From: Subtercola frigoramans
GTDB taxonomy: Bacteria > Actinomycetota > Actinomycetes > Actinomycetales > Microbacteriaceae
NCBI RefSeq assembly: GCF_016907385.1
Contig: NZ_JAFBBU010000001.1
Span: 1,550,001 to 1,614,000 of the forward strand
DNA: 64,000 nt
Reading direction: 5' to 3'
Shown: positions 27,436-36,508 of the stretch, one piece after another
How positions within the stretch are numbered: the stretch's first letter is position 1
Layout: each line of letters starts with the position of its first letter
Made by a program: the position numbers and the translations under genes
The notes under the pieces: model-generated
Seen by the model: the letters and a program-made list of their open reading frames with translations, nothing else
Database searches by the model: none
What the model was told of the DNA's origin: nothing

Positions 27436-28468
27436 TTGGGCCGGAATCGCGTGGCTGTTCGTGCTGCTGTTGGTGAACGCGTTCTTCGTCGCCGCGGAGT
27501 TCGCGGTCATCTCTGCACGGCGCTCGCAGATCGAACCGCTGGCAGAAGGCGGAATGCAGCGTGCCAAGACAGCACTCTGGGCGATGGAGCATGCGACCCT
27601 CATGCTCGCAACCAGCCAGCTCGGGATCACCGTAGCCTCGCTGCTCATCCTGAACGTGTCGGAACCGGCGATCCACCACCTCCTGGAGGGGCCTCTCGGC
27701 CTGACCGGATGGAGTGAGGAGGTCACCGGAACGGTCGCCTTCGTGATTGCGCTCGTTGTCGTGTCATTCCTGCACGTGGTCATCGGCGAAATGGTGCCGA
27801 AGAACCTGTCGTTCTCGCTCCCTGACAAGGCTGTGCTGCTTCTGGCGCCGCCGCTGGTCTGGATCGCACGCATCCTGCGGTTTGCCACCGTGGGGTTGAA
27901 CGCCACCGCAAACGGTGTCGTTCGCCTCTTCGGGGTCGAACCGAAGAGTGAAGCCGCGAGCACCTACACGCTCGACGAGGTCTCCAACATCGTTGCGCAG
28001 TCCACCAGGGAGGGCGTGCTCGACGACAACTCCGGCGCGTTGCACGCAGCGTTCGAATTCACGGAGAAGAAGGTCAAAGCCGTTGCGCTGCCACTGGATC
28101 GACTGGTCACCCTCGGACCCGGCGCAACTCCTGCCCAGATCGAGCACGAGGTCGCCAAACACGGCTTCTCGCGGTACGTGCTGGTCGATGGCGAGGGCCA
28201 GCCGACGGGGTATCTCCACCTCAAAGACGTCATCGACCTCGATGATGACGAATATGACAGGCCCGTTCCCGCCAAGCGCATCAGGCAGCTCGCATCGATC
28301 TTCGATGGCACCGAACTCGAAGACGCCCTGGCCACCATGCGCAGAACCGGCGCCCACGTGGCTCGCGCGTTCAACGAACACGGCGCGACCACCGGCGTGC
28401 TCTTTCTCGAAGATGTCATTGAGGAACTGGTCGGCGAAGTCCAGGACGCCACCCGGCGCGACTTCTGA
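27428..28468 (+). CDS. CNNM transporter with CBS domains, lacking the CorC tail
   Basis: 346 residues. Same family as the preceding gene: membrane domain residues 1-175 (NAFFVAAEFAVISARRSQIE, LATSQLGITVASLLILNVSEPAI, IGEMVPKNLSFSLPDKA) and a CBS pair (about 200-335) ending FNEHGATTGVLFLEDVIEELVGEV. It stops right after the CBS domains, so the C-terminal transporter-associated domain is missing. ATG 27428 overlaps the upstream stop by eight bases. Tandem full-length and short CNNM genes are frequent in actinobacteria and may work as a hetero-oligomer; this is inference. Confidence 0.9.
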   Translation: MSDWAGIAWLFVLLLVNAFFVAAEFAVISARRSQIEPLAEGGMQRAKTALWAMEHATLMLATSQLGITVASLLILNVSEPAIHHLLEGPLGLTGWSEEVTGTVAFVIALVVVSFLHVVIGEMVPKNLSFSLPDKAVLLLAPPLVWIARILRFATVGLNATANGVVRLFGVEPKSEAASTYTLDEVSNIVAQSTREGVLDDNSGALHAAFEFTEKKVKAVALPLDRLVTLGPGATPAQIEHEVAKHGFSRYVLVDGEGQPTGYLHLKDVIDLDDDEYDRPVPAKRIRQLASIFDGTELEDALATMRRTGAHVARAFNEHGATTGVLFLEDVIEELVGEVQDATRRDF

Positions 28469-28484
28469 CGCGACCCCGTGAGTT

Positions 28485-29564
28485 CTAGAAGGCGCGCTCG
28501 TACTGCTTCGGGAGGTAGTCGAGGGTGACGCCCAGCTCGGCAGCCGCGTCGAGGGCGAAGTGGGGGTTGCGCAAGAACTGGCGCGCCATCATCACGACGT
28601 CGGCCTGGCCGCTCGTGACGATAGTGTCGGCTTGGGCTGCGGTCGTGATGAGTCCCACGGCGCTGACTGCCACCTCAGCCTCGTCGCGAACATGAGTCGC
28701 GAGCCCGACCTGGTAACCGGGGCCGAGGGGGATCGTCACGCCGGAGAAGTTGCCGCCGGAGGAGATATCGAAGAAGTCGGCGCCGGCAGCGGCCGCCCAT
28801 GCCGTGACGATCGCCGTCTGCTCCACATCCCAGCCGCCTGATTCGACCCAGTCCGTTCCCGAGAGCCGAACAAGGATCGGCACGTCCTCGCCGACTTCGT
28901 TGCGCAGCGCGGTGACGACCTCGAGCAGAAGTCGGGCACGGTTCTCGAGGCTGCCACCATAGGCATCCGTTCGCGTATTGCTGAGCGGCGAGAGGAATTG
29001 GTGGATCAGGTACCCGTGGGCGGCGTGGACTTCGAGTATGTCGAACCCTGCGTCGACTGCCCGGCGGCCGGCAGCCCGAAAGTCATCGACGATGCCTGCG
29101 ATCGCGTCGACGGTGAGTTCTTCAGGAACGTCGTAGCCGGGGAACGCCACGGCAGACGGGCCGACGGCGCGCCAGCCCCCCTCCGACTCCGGCACGGTGC
29201 CGTGCTTGCCCGACCAGGGACGATTCGTCGAAGCCTTGCGGCCCGCATGGGCCAGCTGGATGCCCGCCACAACGCCGTGCTCGTGGAGGAATGCCGTGAT
29301 CCGGGCAAACGCGGCCTGCTGTTCGTCGGTGTAGAGCCCGAGGTCGTATGCCGAGATCCGACCGACCGAGTTCACGCCTGTCGCCTCCGTCAGAATCAGC
29401 CCGACTCCGCCGGTGGCGAAAGAACCGAGGTGCGTGAAGTGCCAATCGGTGGGTACGCCGTCGCGCTTCTCGACCGAATACTGGCACATGGGCGCGACCC
29501 AGAGGCGGTTGCGAACTGTGGTGTTCCTGATCGTGATCGGGGAGAAGAGTGTGGGGTTCGACAT
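28485..29564 (-). CDS. Old yellow enzyme family NADH:flavin oxidoreductase (YqjM-like)
   Basis: 359 residues, FMN-dependent TIM barrel. MSNPTLFSPITIRNTTVRNRLWVAPMCQYSVEKRDGVPTDWHFTHLGSFATGG is the typical N-terminus, with the Cys of APMCQYS that tunes the flavin in YqjM-type enzymes. IQLAHAGRKAS and VHAAHGYLIHQFLSPLSNTRTDAYGGSLENRARLL carry substrate-binding histidines and the structural Arg. These enzymes reduce activated C=C bonds of enals, enones or nitro compounds; the physiological substrate is unknown. The start is at 29564, preceded by AAAGGTG; the open frame extends ten codons further without support. Confidence 0.92.
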   Translation of the reverse strand: MSNPTLFSPITIRNTTVRNRLWVAPMCQYSVEKRDGVPTDWHFTHLGSFATGGVGLILTEATGVNSVGRISAYDLGLYTDEQQAAFARITAFLHEHGVVAGIQLAHAGRKASTNRPWSGKHGTVPESEGGWRAVGPSAVAFPGYDVPEELTVDAIAGIVDDFRAAGRRAVDAGFDILEVHAAHGYLIHQFLSPLSNTRTDAYGGSLENRARLLLEVVTALRNEVGEDVPILVRLSGTDWVESGGWDVEQTAIVTAWAAAAGADFFDISSGGNFSGVTIPLGPGYQVGLATHVRDEAEVAVSAVGLITTAAQADTIVTSGQADVVMMARQFLRNPHFALDAAAELGVTLDYLPKQYERAF

Positions 29565-29660
29565 GTATTTCACCTTTCGTCTGCCCAGAGTCAAATACCG
29601 CTGGGCGCACGGTTATTCCGCGATCACCGAGAACGCGCTGTGTCGGGCATCCGTCCGTCC

Positions 29661-29666
29661 TATCGT
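29661..29666 (+). promoter_or_regulatory. -10 element (TATCGT) of the hydrate dehydratase gene
   Basis: TATCGT followed by six bases and ATG 29673. Probable leaderless start. Confidence 0.45.
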
Positions 29667-29672
29667 TGGAGC

Positions 29673-30527
29673 ATGACTGCACCCACCGAAGTTGTGTCGT
29701 GGCGCGATTTCACGATGGCGGATGCCCGGGGCTACCTCGCCGCACCGACCCCCTCTGACGACAAGTACTCCCGCGGCGTCCTCGGTGTCATCACCGGTTC
29801 CCGCGCCTACCCCGGCGCCGCGGTGCTCGGAGTCGAAGCGGCCAGTCGCACAGGCCTCGGTATGGTGCGCTACCTCGGGCCGGGCCGCGCAACACGTCTG
29901 GTGCTCCAGCGCAGGCCGGAGATCGTGACAGCGCAGGGGCGGGTGCAGGCGTGGCTCCTCGGTTCCGGGATGGATGCCGCGGCCCGGAGTGGGCGCGTGA
30001 CAGCGGAGTTGGTCGCGGCACTGGGGCAGGGGCATCCTGTTGTCATCGATGCGGGCGCACTGGACCTCGTGCACGCAGGTACGGGGAGCGTGGTCATCAC
30101 ACCCCACGCCTCGGAGCTTCAGCGAGTGCTGGGGGAGTGGGGGGTCGACGTCAGCGTGACGGCCATCTCCGAAGACCCACAGGGCTGGGCGCAGCGGGCG
30201 GCCGAGCTTCTGAAGGTCACTGTCCTGCTGAAAGGGCACGTCACCCACATCGCGCAGGGGACCCGCGGCTATCGCGTGACGGCGCCCACGACCGAGCTCG
30301 CGGCCGCTGGGTCGGGCGACGTACTGGGAGGCATTCTCGGCGCCCTGCTGGCGACCCACGCCCAGGCGATCAGCAACGACCCGAGCGTGATGGCGCGGCT
30401 GGCCGCAACGGCAGCAGTCGTGCACGGGCTGGCCGGCGAGAAGGCATCGGGTGGTGGCCCGATCGTGGCCCTCGACATAGCGGAATCGGTTCCCGCCGTG
30501 ATCTCGGGGCTCCGCTCGTCGTACTGA
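29673..30527 (+). CDS. nnrD: ADP/ATP-dependent (S)-NAD(P)H-hydrate dehydratase
   Basis: 284 residues, ribokinase-like carbohydrate kinase fold. Repairs damaged NAD(P)H hydrates. Motifs: KYSRGVLGVITGSRAYPGAAVLG, DAGALDLV, VITPHASELQRVLG, VLLKGHVTHIA and the C-terminal GSGDVLGGILGALLA with the catalytic Asp. The epimerase domain (NnrE) that is often fused N-terminally is absent, so the protein is dehydratase only. ATG 29673 lies six bases after TATCGT; a longer open frame upstream overlaps the divergent flavin enzyme and is not coding. Confidence 0.92.
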   Translation: MTAPTEVVSWRDFTMADARGYLAAPTPSDDKYSRGVLGVITGSRAYPGAAVLGVEAASRTGLGMVRYLGPGRATRLVLQRRPEIVTAQGRVQAWLLGSGMDAAARSGRVTAELVAALGQGHPVVIDAGALDLVHAGTGSVVITPHASELQRVLGEWGVDVSVTAISEDPQGWAQRAAELLKVTVLLKGHVTHIAQGTRGYRVTAPTTELAAAGSGDVLGGILGALLATHAQAISNDPSVMARLAATAAVVHGLAGEKASGGGPIVALDIAESVPAVISGLRSSY

Positions 30528-30563
30528 TGGGGGCACTGGCGTCGGGCCGCACTGCCCACCGGT

Positions 30564-31313
30564 TCAGGGCCGGGTTGCCACCAGAGAGAAGGTGACCGAG
30601 CCGGAGTCGTTCACCGATGCGAACCCCAGGTCGGGAGCAGTCACGTCGTAGTCGGCGAAGATGATCGGGATGCTGCCCTGCACCGTGACGCTGGTCGCCG
30701 AATGACTGACCTGGAGATCGACCGAGACACTGTGGGTGACACCGTGCATCGTGAGGGTGCCGGTGGCGTGGATCACCGTCGGTGCGGAGGGCGACGACGG
30801 GGTTGATGGCGATTCAGTTCCTGTAGTCGCGGCGGCAGGCGAAATGAGACTGAAGGTCGCCGTGGGTGACTCCGCCAGCTGCGCCGTCTTTTCGGCCATC
30901 GTGCTGTGGAGAAGACTGTCGGCCAGCGTGTTGCCCGTGGTCACTGAGCTCACGTCGACGCTGGCGTCTGTGGCGGTTATCGTGCCGTTGTCGACGGTCA
31001 TCGATCCGGAGACCTGCGACGTCACACCGGAGAGCGTGACGCTCGTGCCACCAAGATCAGCGCCAACCGAGTACCCTGCCCACGATTCGGCCGAGAGTGC
31101 CCAGGAGCCGGAGAGGCCAGGAGGGTCAGTCAGCGTACTGGCCGAGCCGTCGGTGATCATCGGCAGTGCACTGGGCGAGGTCGTCACCGTGCCGTCGGAT
31201 GCCGTGCCGTCAGCTCCCGTTCGGGACAGTATGGGCATTGCCACGGCGGCAACGATCCCGAGCGATACAGCCACTGCACCCACGCACAGGGCCGCACTCA
31301 GCAAACGTCTCAT
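30564..31313 (-). CDS. Secreted or membrane-anchored YceI-family protein
   Basis: 249 residues. Residues 8-30 (AALCVGAVAVSLGIVAAVAMP) form an uncleaved signal anchor or signal peptide. From about 68 the protein matches the YceI lipocalin-like fold: SGSWALSAESWAGYSV, DVSSVTTGNTLADSLLHSTMAEKTAQ, FSLISPAAAT and ATGTLTMHGVTHSVSVDLQV. YceI proteins bind isoprenoid-type lipids; a Ser/Pro-rich insertion (TGTESPSTPSSPSAP) is unusual. Converges on nnrD. Divergent from the membrane protein at 31506, with 190 bases between in which I see only the -10 of the latter. Confidence 0.88.
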   Translation of the reverse strand: MRRLLSAALCVGAVAVSLGIVAAVAMPILSRTGADGTASDGTVTTSPSALPMITDGSASTLTDPPGLSGSWALSAESWAGYSVGADLGGTSVTLSGVTSQVSGSMTVDNGTITATDASVDVSSVTTGNTLADSLLHSTMAEKTAQLAESPTATFSLISPAAATTGTESPSTPSSPSAPTVIHATGTLTMHGVTHSVSVDLQVSHSATSVTVQGSIPIIFADYDVTAPDLGFASVNDSGSVTFSLVATRP

Positions 31314-31493
31314 CGTGGAATCCAGCTAAACAGCAGGAGGTGGCTGCTTGCTGGGAGAACAGGGCGTGTGGCCTGTGCCTGGCATCTGAAGTCGCCGTGC
31401 ATCTGGATTTTTGTAGGTCTGGCCTGTGCCATGCCGGGCCTCCGAACAATTCCGCTTCTGAGCGGCCTCCCGTGATCGCACAGCGTCTACGCC

Positions 31494-31499
31494 TATGAT
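31494..31499 (+). promoter_or_regulatory. -10 element (TATGAT) before the GT87-like gene
   Basis: TATGAT followed by six bases and GTG 31506; no ribosome binding site is present. Confidence 0.5.
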
Positions 31500-31505
31500 T
31501 GCGAG

Positions 31506-32789
31506 GTGCGTCGACTGGCTGAAAACACCCCGCTCCTCTGGTCGGTGTTCGCTGCGATCCACATTTTCCTCGGGTACGTGGGCCTCACCGCCGTCACACT
31601 GCCGTGGGGTGACGTGACCATCGTGTACAACTCGTGGATCAGCCATGGGCTCGAGGGGTACTGGGTCGGTATCGACGGCCCCTGGGTCTACCCGATTCTT
31701 GCGCTGGTGCCGATGATCGCGGCGATGAGCCTGGGCAGCGGCCTCTACGGTGTCGGCTGGCTGGTGCTGGTCACCCTGGCCAACGCCATGGTTCTGGGGT
31801 TCCTGCTCAACTCCCGCGCGACGTCGGTTCGCCCGGTTCAGCCGGGAATCGATGCCCGTGGCGGTTTCGGCCCGCGAATCCGTTTCTACACGGCGTGGTG
31901 GTGGCTGGCCTTCCTCCTGCTGCTCGGCCCCGTGGCCCTCGGCCGGATCGACACCTTCGAGGTGGACCTGGCCATTGTCGGTCTCCTGCTCGTCATCCGG
32001 CGACCCGCTGTCGCCGGCGTGCTTCTGGCCCTGGCCACCTGGGTCAAAGTCTGGCCCGCGGCCCTGATCGTTGCGGTCATCATCGCGACGAAGGCCCGGC
32101 TCCGCGTTCTGGTCGGTGCCGCCGTGACCGCAGTCGCTGTCGCCGTCATCGGGTTGATGCTGGGTGCAGGGGCCAACCTGTTCAGCTTCATCACCCAGCA
32201 GACGGGCCGGGGCTTGCAGGTCGAAGCACCGATCAGCCTGCCCTGGATGTGGATGACCTACTGGGGTGTGCCCGGATCGACGGTGTACTACGACCAGGAC
32301 ATCCTCACGTTCCAGGTCAAGGGAATCGGCGGCCCGATCGCCGACTTCCTGACGACGCCCCTGCTCGCGATCGCCGTGCTGTGTGTTCTGATCCTTGGGG
32401 TGTATGTCGTGCGCTCAGGAACTTCAGTGACACGGGTTCTGCCGAGCCTGGCGCTTGCCGTCGTGACTGCGCTCATCGTCTTCAACAAGGTGGGTTCACC
32501 CCAGTTCATGCTCTGGATCAGTGCCCCGGTGATTCTCGGACTCATCTGGCAGGGCCGGGAGTTCCGCCTGTTCGCCGTTCTGACGGCCGCTCTCGCCGCA
32601 TTGACGCAGGTCATCTATCCCTATCTGTACGACTGGTTGCTCTCCCTCGACCCGCTGATGTTGTTGGCGCTCACCTCGCGCAACATTCTCGTTGTCGTGC
32701 TCTTTGCCCTTGCCGTGCGGTCTCTCTGGCGCACCCGGGTGCGATCGACCGATGCGGTTCTCGCCGCATCAGAAACGGTGAAGATCTGA
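31506..32789 (+). CDS. Polytopic membrane protein, possible GT87-type polyprenol-phosphate-sugar glycosyltransferase
   Basis: 427 residues with about ten predicted spans, beginning VFAAIHIFLGYVGLTAVTLPWGDVTIVY. The pattern of a first long extracytoplasmic loop containing acidic and Trp residues, and segments such as RIDTFEVDLAIVGLLLVIRRPAVAGVLLALATWVKVWPAALI, resembles DUF2029/GT87 mannosyltransferases that use lipid-linked sugars at the actinobacterial cell surface. The assignment rests on topology and the 'A-W-K-x-x-P' style motif, so it is tentative. The stop overlaps the next gene by one base (TGATG). Confidence 0.7.
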   Translation: MRRLAENTPLLWSVFAAIHIFLGYVGLTAVTLPWGDVTIVYNSWISHGLEGYWVGIDGPWVYPILALVPMIAAMSLGSGLYGVGWLVLVTLANAMVLGFLLNSRATSVRPVQPGIDARGGFGPRIRFYTAWWWLAFLLLLGPVALGRIDTFEVDLAIVGLLLVIRRPAVAGVLLALATWVKVWPAALIVAVIIATKARLRVLVGAAVTAVAVAVIGLMLGAGANLFSFITQQTGRGLQVEAPISLPWMWMTYWGVPGSTVYYDQDILTFQVKGIGGPIADFLTTPLLAIAVLCVLILGVYVVRSGTSVTRVLPSLALAVVTALIVFNKVGSPQFMLWISAPVILGLIWQGREFRLFAVLTAALAALTQVIYPYLYDWLLSLDPLMLLALTSRNILVVVLFALAVRSLWRTRVRSTDAVLAASETVKI

Positions 32790-33154
32790 TGCTTGTTGCG
32801 TTCTCGGTTGCCCCGTCTGGTGTGGGAATCCGGAGTCGGTCCGGTTCGACGCCCACGTCGGAAGGCGACTCCGCTGCCGGTGCGGTCGGTGACGACGCTT
32901 CGGTTCACGATGCAGTGGCGGCAGCCGTCCGGGTCGTGCGCGACTCCGGCCTGCCCAACCACACCGATTCGATGTTCACCACCATCGAGGGCAGCTGGGA
33001 CGACGTCTTCGACGTGGTCCGCCGCGCAACCGAGGCCGTCGCGGAGTACGGCTCCCGGGTCTCCCTCGTTCTGAAGGCCGACATCCGGCCGGGCTTCTCC
33101 GGGGAACTGGACGCCAAGGTGGAGCGACTCGAGCGAGCGCTAGACAGCCCCTGA
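32789..33154 (+). CDS. MTH1187/YkoF-type thiamine-binding domain protein
   Basis: 121 residues. MLVAFSVAPSGVG at the start and SVHDAVAAAVRVVRDSGLPNHTDSMFTTIEGSWDDVFDVVRRATEAVAEYGSRVSLVLKADIRPGFSGEL match the small alpha/beta MTH1187 family, whose members bind thiamine or thiamine-like ligands. About 22 residues rich in Ser, Gly and Asp are inserted after the first strand (SRSGSTPTSEGDSAAG...). ATG 32789 overlaps the preceding stop by one base, so it is in an operon with the membrane protein; the functional link is not evident. Confidence 0.85.
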   Translation: MLVAFSVAPSGVGIRSRSGSTPTSEGDSAAGAVGDDASVHDAVAAAVRVVRDSGLPNHTDSMFTTIEGSWDDVFDVVRRATEAVAEYGSRVSLVLKADIRPGFSGELDAKVERLERALDSP

Positions 33155-33276
33155 CGGCCGGCACTTGCGACAGCTCCCGACGCCCAGACCGCGCGACGAG
33201 GAGCCCGCGTCGTAAACAGTGTGTTACGCCGAGCCTCACCGAGTCGAATCGATTCGATTTCGTGGTCACAGCGATC

Positions 33277-33282
33277 TATCAT
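33277..33282 (+). promoter_or_regulatory. -10 element (TATCAT) of the MFS gene
   Basis: TATCAT followed by six bases and GTG 33289. This decides the start over the longer open frame beginning at 33262. Confidence 0.5.
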
Positions 33283-33288
33283 GAAGCA

Positions 33289-34569
33289 GTGACTTCTCTT
33301 GCCCCGGGTACCGCCTCCCTCTCCGCCGGCCGTGTGCGACTTGCGCTCCTCGCGCTTGCCCTCGGGGGTTTCGGCATCGGGTGTACGGAATTCGTCGCGT
33401 TGGGCCTGCTGCCGAACCTGGCCCACGACCTTCTGCCCGCGGTGTTCGCAGCCTCGACCGAGCAGGCCAATGCCCAGGCCGGGCTGCTCATCACGGCGTA
33501 CGCCGCCGGTGTCGTCGTGGGTGCACCGACGATCGCCGCAGTCGCGGCCCGGTGGCCCCGAAAGATCGTGCTGGTCTGGCTGCTCGCCGCCATCATCGTC
33601 GGCACGCTGGCCAGCGCCACACTGCCCTCGTTCGGACTGGTGGTTCTGGCCCGCTTCGCCTCCGGATTGCCCCATGGCGCGTACTTCGGCATCGCCGCGC
33701 TGGTCGCAGCGTCGCTCATGGGGCCGGGCAAGCGAGGTCGGGGAGTCGCGCTCGTCCTCGGTGGTCTCACAGTGGCCAACGTGATCGGGGTCCCGTTCGT
33801 GACCTGGGTGGGGCAGACCTCCGGCTGGAGGGCCGCCTACCTCGTTGTCACGGCGATCTTCGTGCTGGCCCTCGTCTCGGTGATCCTCACCGTTCCACGG
33901 CTGCCCGGAGACAGGAACGCGACACTCCGAAACGAACTCAGTGTCTTCCGGAGATCGCAGGTGTGGTTCGCGCTCGGAATCGGGGCCATCGGGTTCGGAG
34001 GCTTCTTCAGCGTCTACACCTACGTCTCTCCGATCCTGACCTCGATCACCGGCCTGCCAGAGTTGTTCGTTCCCTTCGCACTGGCCTGTATCGGAATCGG
34101 CATGACCGTCGGCAACTTCCTCGGCGGTGCCGCGGCCGACCGCAGCGTGAAGCGGTCGATGGTGATGTTCTTCGGCGTGATGATCGTCGCCCTCGTGGCC
34201 CTGGTGCTGTTCTCGAGCACCCCGGCAGGGTTGTTCATCGGGATCTTCTTCGTCGGGCTGGCCGGGTCGGCGATCTCGCCGATCATCCAGACCCGCCTGA
34301 TGGACGTCGCCGGCGACAGCCAGTCGATCGCCGCAGCACTCAACCACTCGGCGCTCAACACGGGGAATGCACTAGGGCCGCTCCTGGGTGGAATCGTGCT
34401 CACGGCGGGACTCGGCTACATCGCGCCGATCTGGGTGGGCATCGCTCTCAGTCTGTGCGGTGTGACCCTGGCACTGCTGGCCTTCGCCGTGGAGCGGAGA
34501 GGCCGTGTCTCGGCACCCTACTCGGCTGAAGTCGAGGATTCCGACAGCGAGTCGTTGCTGGCGACATAG
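33289..34569 (+). CDS. Major facilitator superfamily exporter (AraJ/Cmx-like, DHA1 type)
   Basis: 426 residues with 12 hydrophobic segments. LALGGFGIGCTEFVALGLLPNLAHDL at span 1 and GLLITAYAAGVVVGAPTIAAVAARWPRKIVLV (motif A) are typical of the DHA1 drug/sugar exporters related to AraJ, PbuE and chloramphenicol exporters. ARFASGLPHGAYFGIAALVAASL in span 4 is characteristic of the AraJ group. The substrate is unknown. The start is chosen at GTG 33289 from the promoter spacing. The end overlaps the convergent response-regulator gene by 52 bases, so the C-terminal tails of the two proteins share DNA. Confidence 0.9.
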   Translation: MTSLAPGTASLSAGRVRLALLALALGGFGIGCTEFVALGLLPNLAHDLLPAVFAASTEQANAQAGLLITAYAAGVVVGAPTIAAVAARWPRKIVLVWLLAAIIVGTLASATLPSFGLVVLARFASGLPHGAYFGIAALVAASLMGPGKRGRGVALVLGGLTVANVIGVPFVTWVGQTSGWRAAYLVVTAIFVLALVSVILTVPRLPGDRNATLRNELSVFRRSQVWFALGIGAIGFGGFFSVYTYVSPILTSITGLPELFVPFALACIGIGMTVGNFLGGAAADRSVKRSMVMFFGVMIVALVALVLFSSTPAGLFIGIFFVGLAGSAISPIIQTRLMDVAGDSQSIAAALNHSALNTGNALGPLLGGIVLTAGLGYIAPIWVGIALSLCGVTLALLAFAVERRGRVSAPYSAEVEDSDSESLLAT

Positions 34570-35222
34570 TCATCGTGCAGCAGCAGGCCGTCCTGAATGG
34601 CGCGCTTGCGCAGGGCGACCTTTGTTCCCACGTCGATTCCGAGAACACGGTACTTCTCCCGGATGCGCTTCAGGTAGCTCTTGGCCGTCTCCTCGGAGAT
34701 GCTGAGCTGCTCTGCGACCTGCTTGACGGGTTCGCCGCCGCCGTAGAGGGCCATCACGCGGCGCTCCTGGGCGCTCAGTTTCGGGGCACCACCCATCTCC
34801 CGGGCGCTCAGCGCGAGATCGAGTTCGCTCGAGATGAAGGGTTCGCCCTTGGCAGCGGCGCGGATGGCTTCGACGATCATGTCGGCCTCTTCGCTCTTCA
34901 CGAGGTAACCCAGCGCGCCGGCCGCGAGTGCCTCGCGGATCACGACGGGCTCCGAGTACGTACTCATCAGCACCGTCTTCACGCCTGCTGACTTCAGGGC
35001 GCGAAGCTTGACCGAGATCGGCAGGTTGTCTTTGAGGTCGAGGTCGAGGAGAACGACGTCGACCGGGAATTCCGGGTCGGTGAGCAGGTCGGGCCAGGTC
35101 GTCACCGCGGCGACCATGCTGATGTCTGCCGCAGCCCCACGGATCCATTCGGTGAGAGCCCCGAGCAGCATCCGGTGGTCATCTACTATCGCCAATCGAA
35201 TCGTGTCATGTGACGCGGGCAT
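34518..35222 (-). CDS. NarL/FixJ-type response regulator
   Basis: 234 residues. Receiver domain residues 8-125 with acidic pocket IVDDH, phosphoacceptor in VVLLDLDLKDN, Thr/Ser in LMSTYSE and Lys in YLVKSEEAD. LuxR-type helix-turn-helix residues 150-215 (LSAQERRVMALYGGGEPVKQVAEQLSISEETAKSYLKRIREKYRVLG). AGGAAGG precedes the ATG. It is the third gene of an operon with a histidine kinase and a membrane protein; the signal is unknown. Confidence 0.93.
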   Translation of the reverse strand: MPASHDTIRLAIVDDHRMLLGALTEWIRGAAADISMVAAVTTWPDLLTDPEFPVDVVLLDLDLKDNLPISVKLRALKSAGVKTVLMSTYSEPVVIREALAAGALGYLVKSEEADMIVEAIRAAAKGEPFISSELDLALSAREMGGAPKLSAQERRVMALYGGGEPVKQVAEQLSISEETAKSYLKRIREKYRVLGIDVGTKVALRKRAIQDGLLLHDDYVASNDSLSESSTSAE

Positions 35223-35266
35223 CTGTGGCCTTCCTGGCGGAGCGTGTGGGTCGTGCTTCGTTCATC

Positions 35267-36508
35267 TTATGATTCCGGTGTGTCAACCTGTACATTAATG
35301 CGAATGTTCAGGGAACCGTGTCGGACGGTTTCCACATGACTGCCTACGCGGTCGAGGGCCCCCCAGATCGTCACATCGATTCTGCTTCGGGGAATACCGG
35401 TGACGTCGATCTCGAGCGGAAAGAGAATCTGGTCGAGCTTGTTGCTCGCATCGTCGTCCTGCTGGGGTCCGATGGTGATGGAGATCTCGGTGCGTTGTCT
35501 CGAGGGAGCAGCGGCGATCAGCCAGATCGCCGAGAGCAGCCCTTCACGCTGCTCCTGCGAGAGAAAGCCGGCCAGGCCGGTCTGGTCATAGAGGTCGACC
35601 GTGGGACTGAGCACTTCGGAATCATCGATGGCGTGCTGCAACCAGGTCTGGCGTCTCCCGGCGACCAATCGCAGGCGCAACTCGCTCGCGAGCGACGACG
35701 CGGCGGCCGCCTGCTGGGCGTTCAGCGGCAGTGTGATCCGCCCTGAGGCCACGTCGCTCAGCAGTTCTTCCGCGGTCATGTCCAGGCGGGCGAGCTCGTC
35801 TGAACCGAGGATACCGATGGCAAAGTGAGGCGAGGATATGGTTGCTTCGACGAGAGTGCGGTCGAGCTCACGATCGATGAAGCGGCTGAACGATTTGACG
35901 ATCAGGATGGCGATCAGCGTGGGCGCGAGGGCCGCGACGATGACCTCGATCTGTGGCTTCGTGCCCTCCGGGCCAGTTCCGACGCCGACGATGGTGACGA
36001 TGAACAGGAATCCGGCAAGCACCAACGTCGCCAGAATGAGCTGGTTGAGCGGCCGGTACGCCACCAGCGCGAGAAGAGTGGCACCCGAGCCCACGATGAC
36101 GGTCACTTCCGGCGTGCCCGAGGTGAAGCCGTTTGCCGAGACGACGTCGATGATCACCGCGACGCCGAGCAGGGCGAGCACGAGGGCGAAGACGGGAGTC
36201 GGCAGGTAGCTCCCACGCGAGTTGGCGACAACGACGGCGGTGACGAGAGCACCCGCGGTGAGGATCCAGGCCACGAGGGTGAGCCACGGGTTGTCATAGG
36301 CACCCCAGCTCAGGATGAAGATGGCGAGCCCGCGAACCGAGAGGATGACCGCAGCGACGATCGCGCCGATGCCGAGGTAGCCGATGCCGATGCGGGAGTC
36401 CGACGCGACGTCTTTGCGCAGTGCGTCGATGGCGTCGGGTCCGAGGGTTCGCGCACGCACGAGCCGGGTCAGCAGCCCGCTGGTCGCCTCGTCGCCCTCT
36501 GACTTCAT
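35267..36508 (-). CDS. Membrane protein encoded between kinase and response regulator
   Basis: 413 residues. Seven or eight hydrophobic segments in residues 45-205 (GIGYLGIGAIVAAVILSVRGLAIFILSW, NPWLTLVAWILTAGALVTAVVVA and others) are followed by a soluble C-terminal half with no motif I recognise (EVLSPTVDLYDQTGLAGFLSQEQREGLLSAIWLIAAAPSRQRTEISITIGPQ). ATG 36508 overlaps the kinase stop by ATGA and the gene ends 44 bases before the regulator, so the three are one operon. The soluble part contains neither an H-box nor an ATPase motif. It may be a sensory partner or target of the two-component system; this is inference. Confidence 0.85.
   Translation of the reverse strand: MKSEGDEATSGLLTRLVRARTLGPDAIDALRKDVASDSRIGIGYLGIGAIVAAVILSVRGLAIFILSWGAYDNPWLTLVAWILTAGALVTAVVVANSRGSYLPTPVFALVLALLGVAVIIDVVSANGFTSGTPEVTVIVGSGATLLALVAYRPLNQLILATLVLAGFLFIVTIVGVGTGPEGTKPQIEVIVAALAPTLIAILIVKSFSRFIDRELDRTLVEATISSPHFAIGILGSDELARLDMTAEELLSDVASGRITLPLNAQQAAAASSLASELRLRLVAGRRQTWLQHAIDDSEVLSPTVDLYDQTGLAGFLSQEQREGLLSAIWLIAAAPSRQRTEISITIGPQQDDDASNKLDQILFPLEIDVTGIPRSRIDVTIWGALDRVGSHVETVRHGSLNIRINVQVDTPES

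Noticed and set aside
32905..34347. 480-codon reverse frame opposite the MFS gene
   Set aside because: Extremely rich in Asp, Glu, His, Gly and Gln, which is typical of reading a membrane-protein gene backwards; no start signal.
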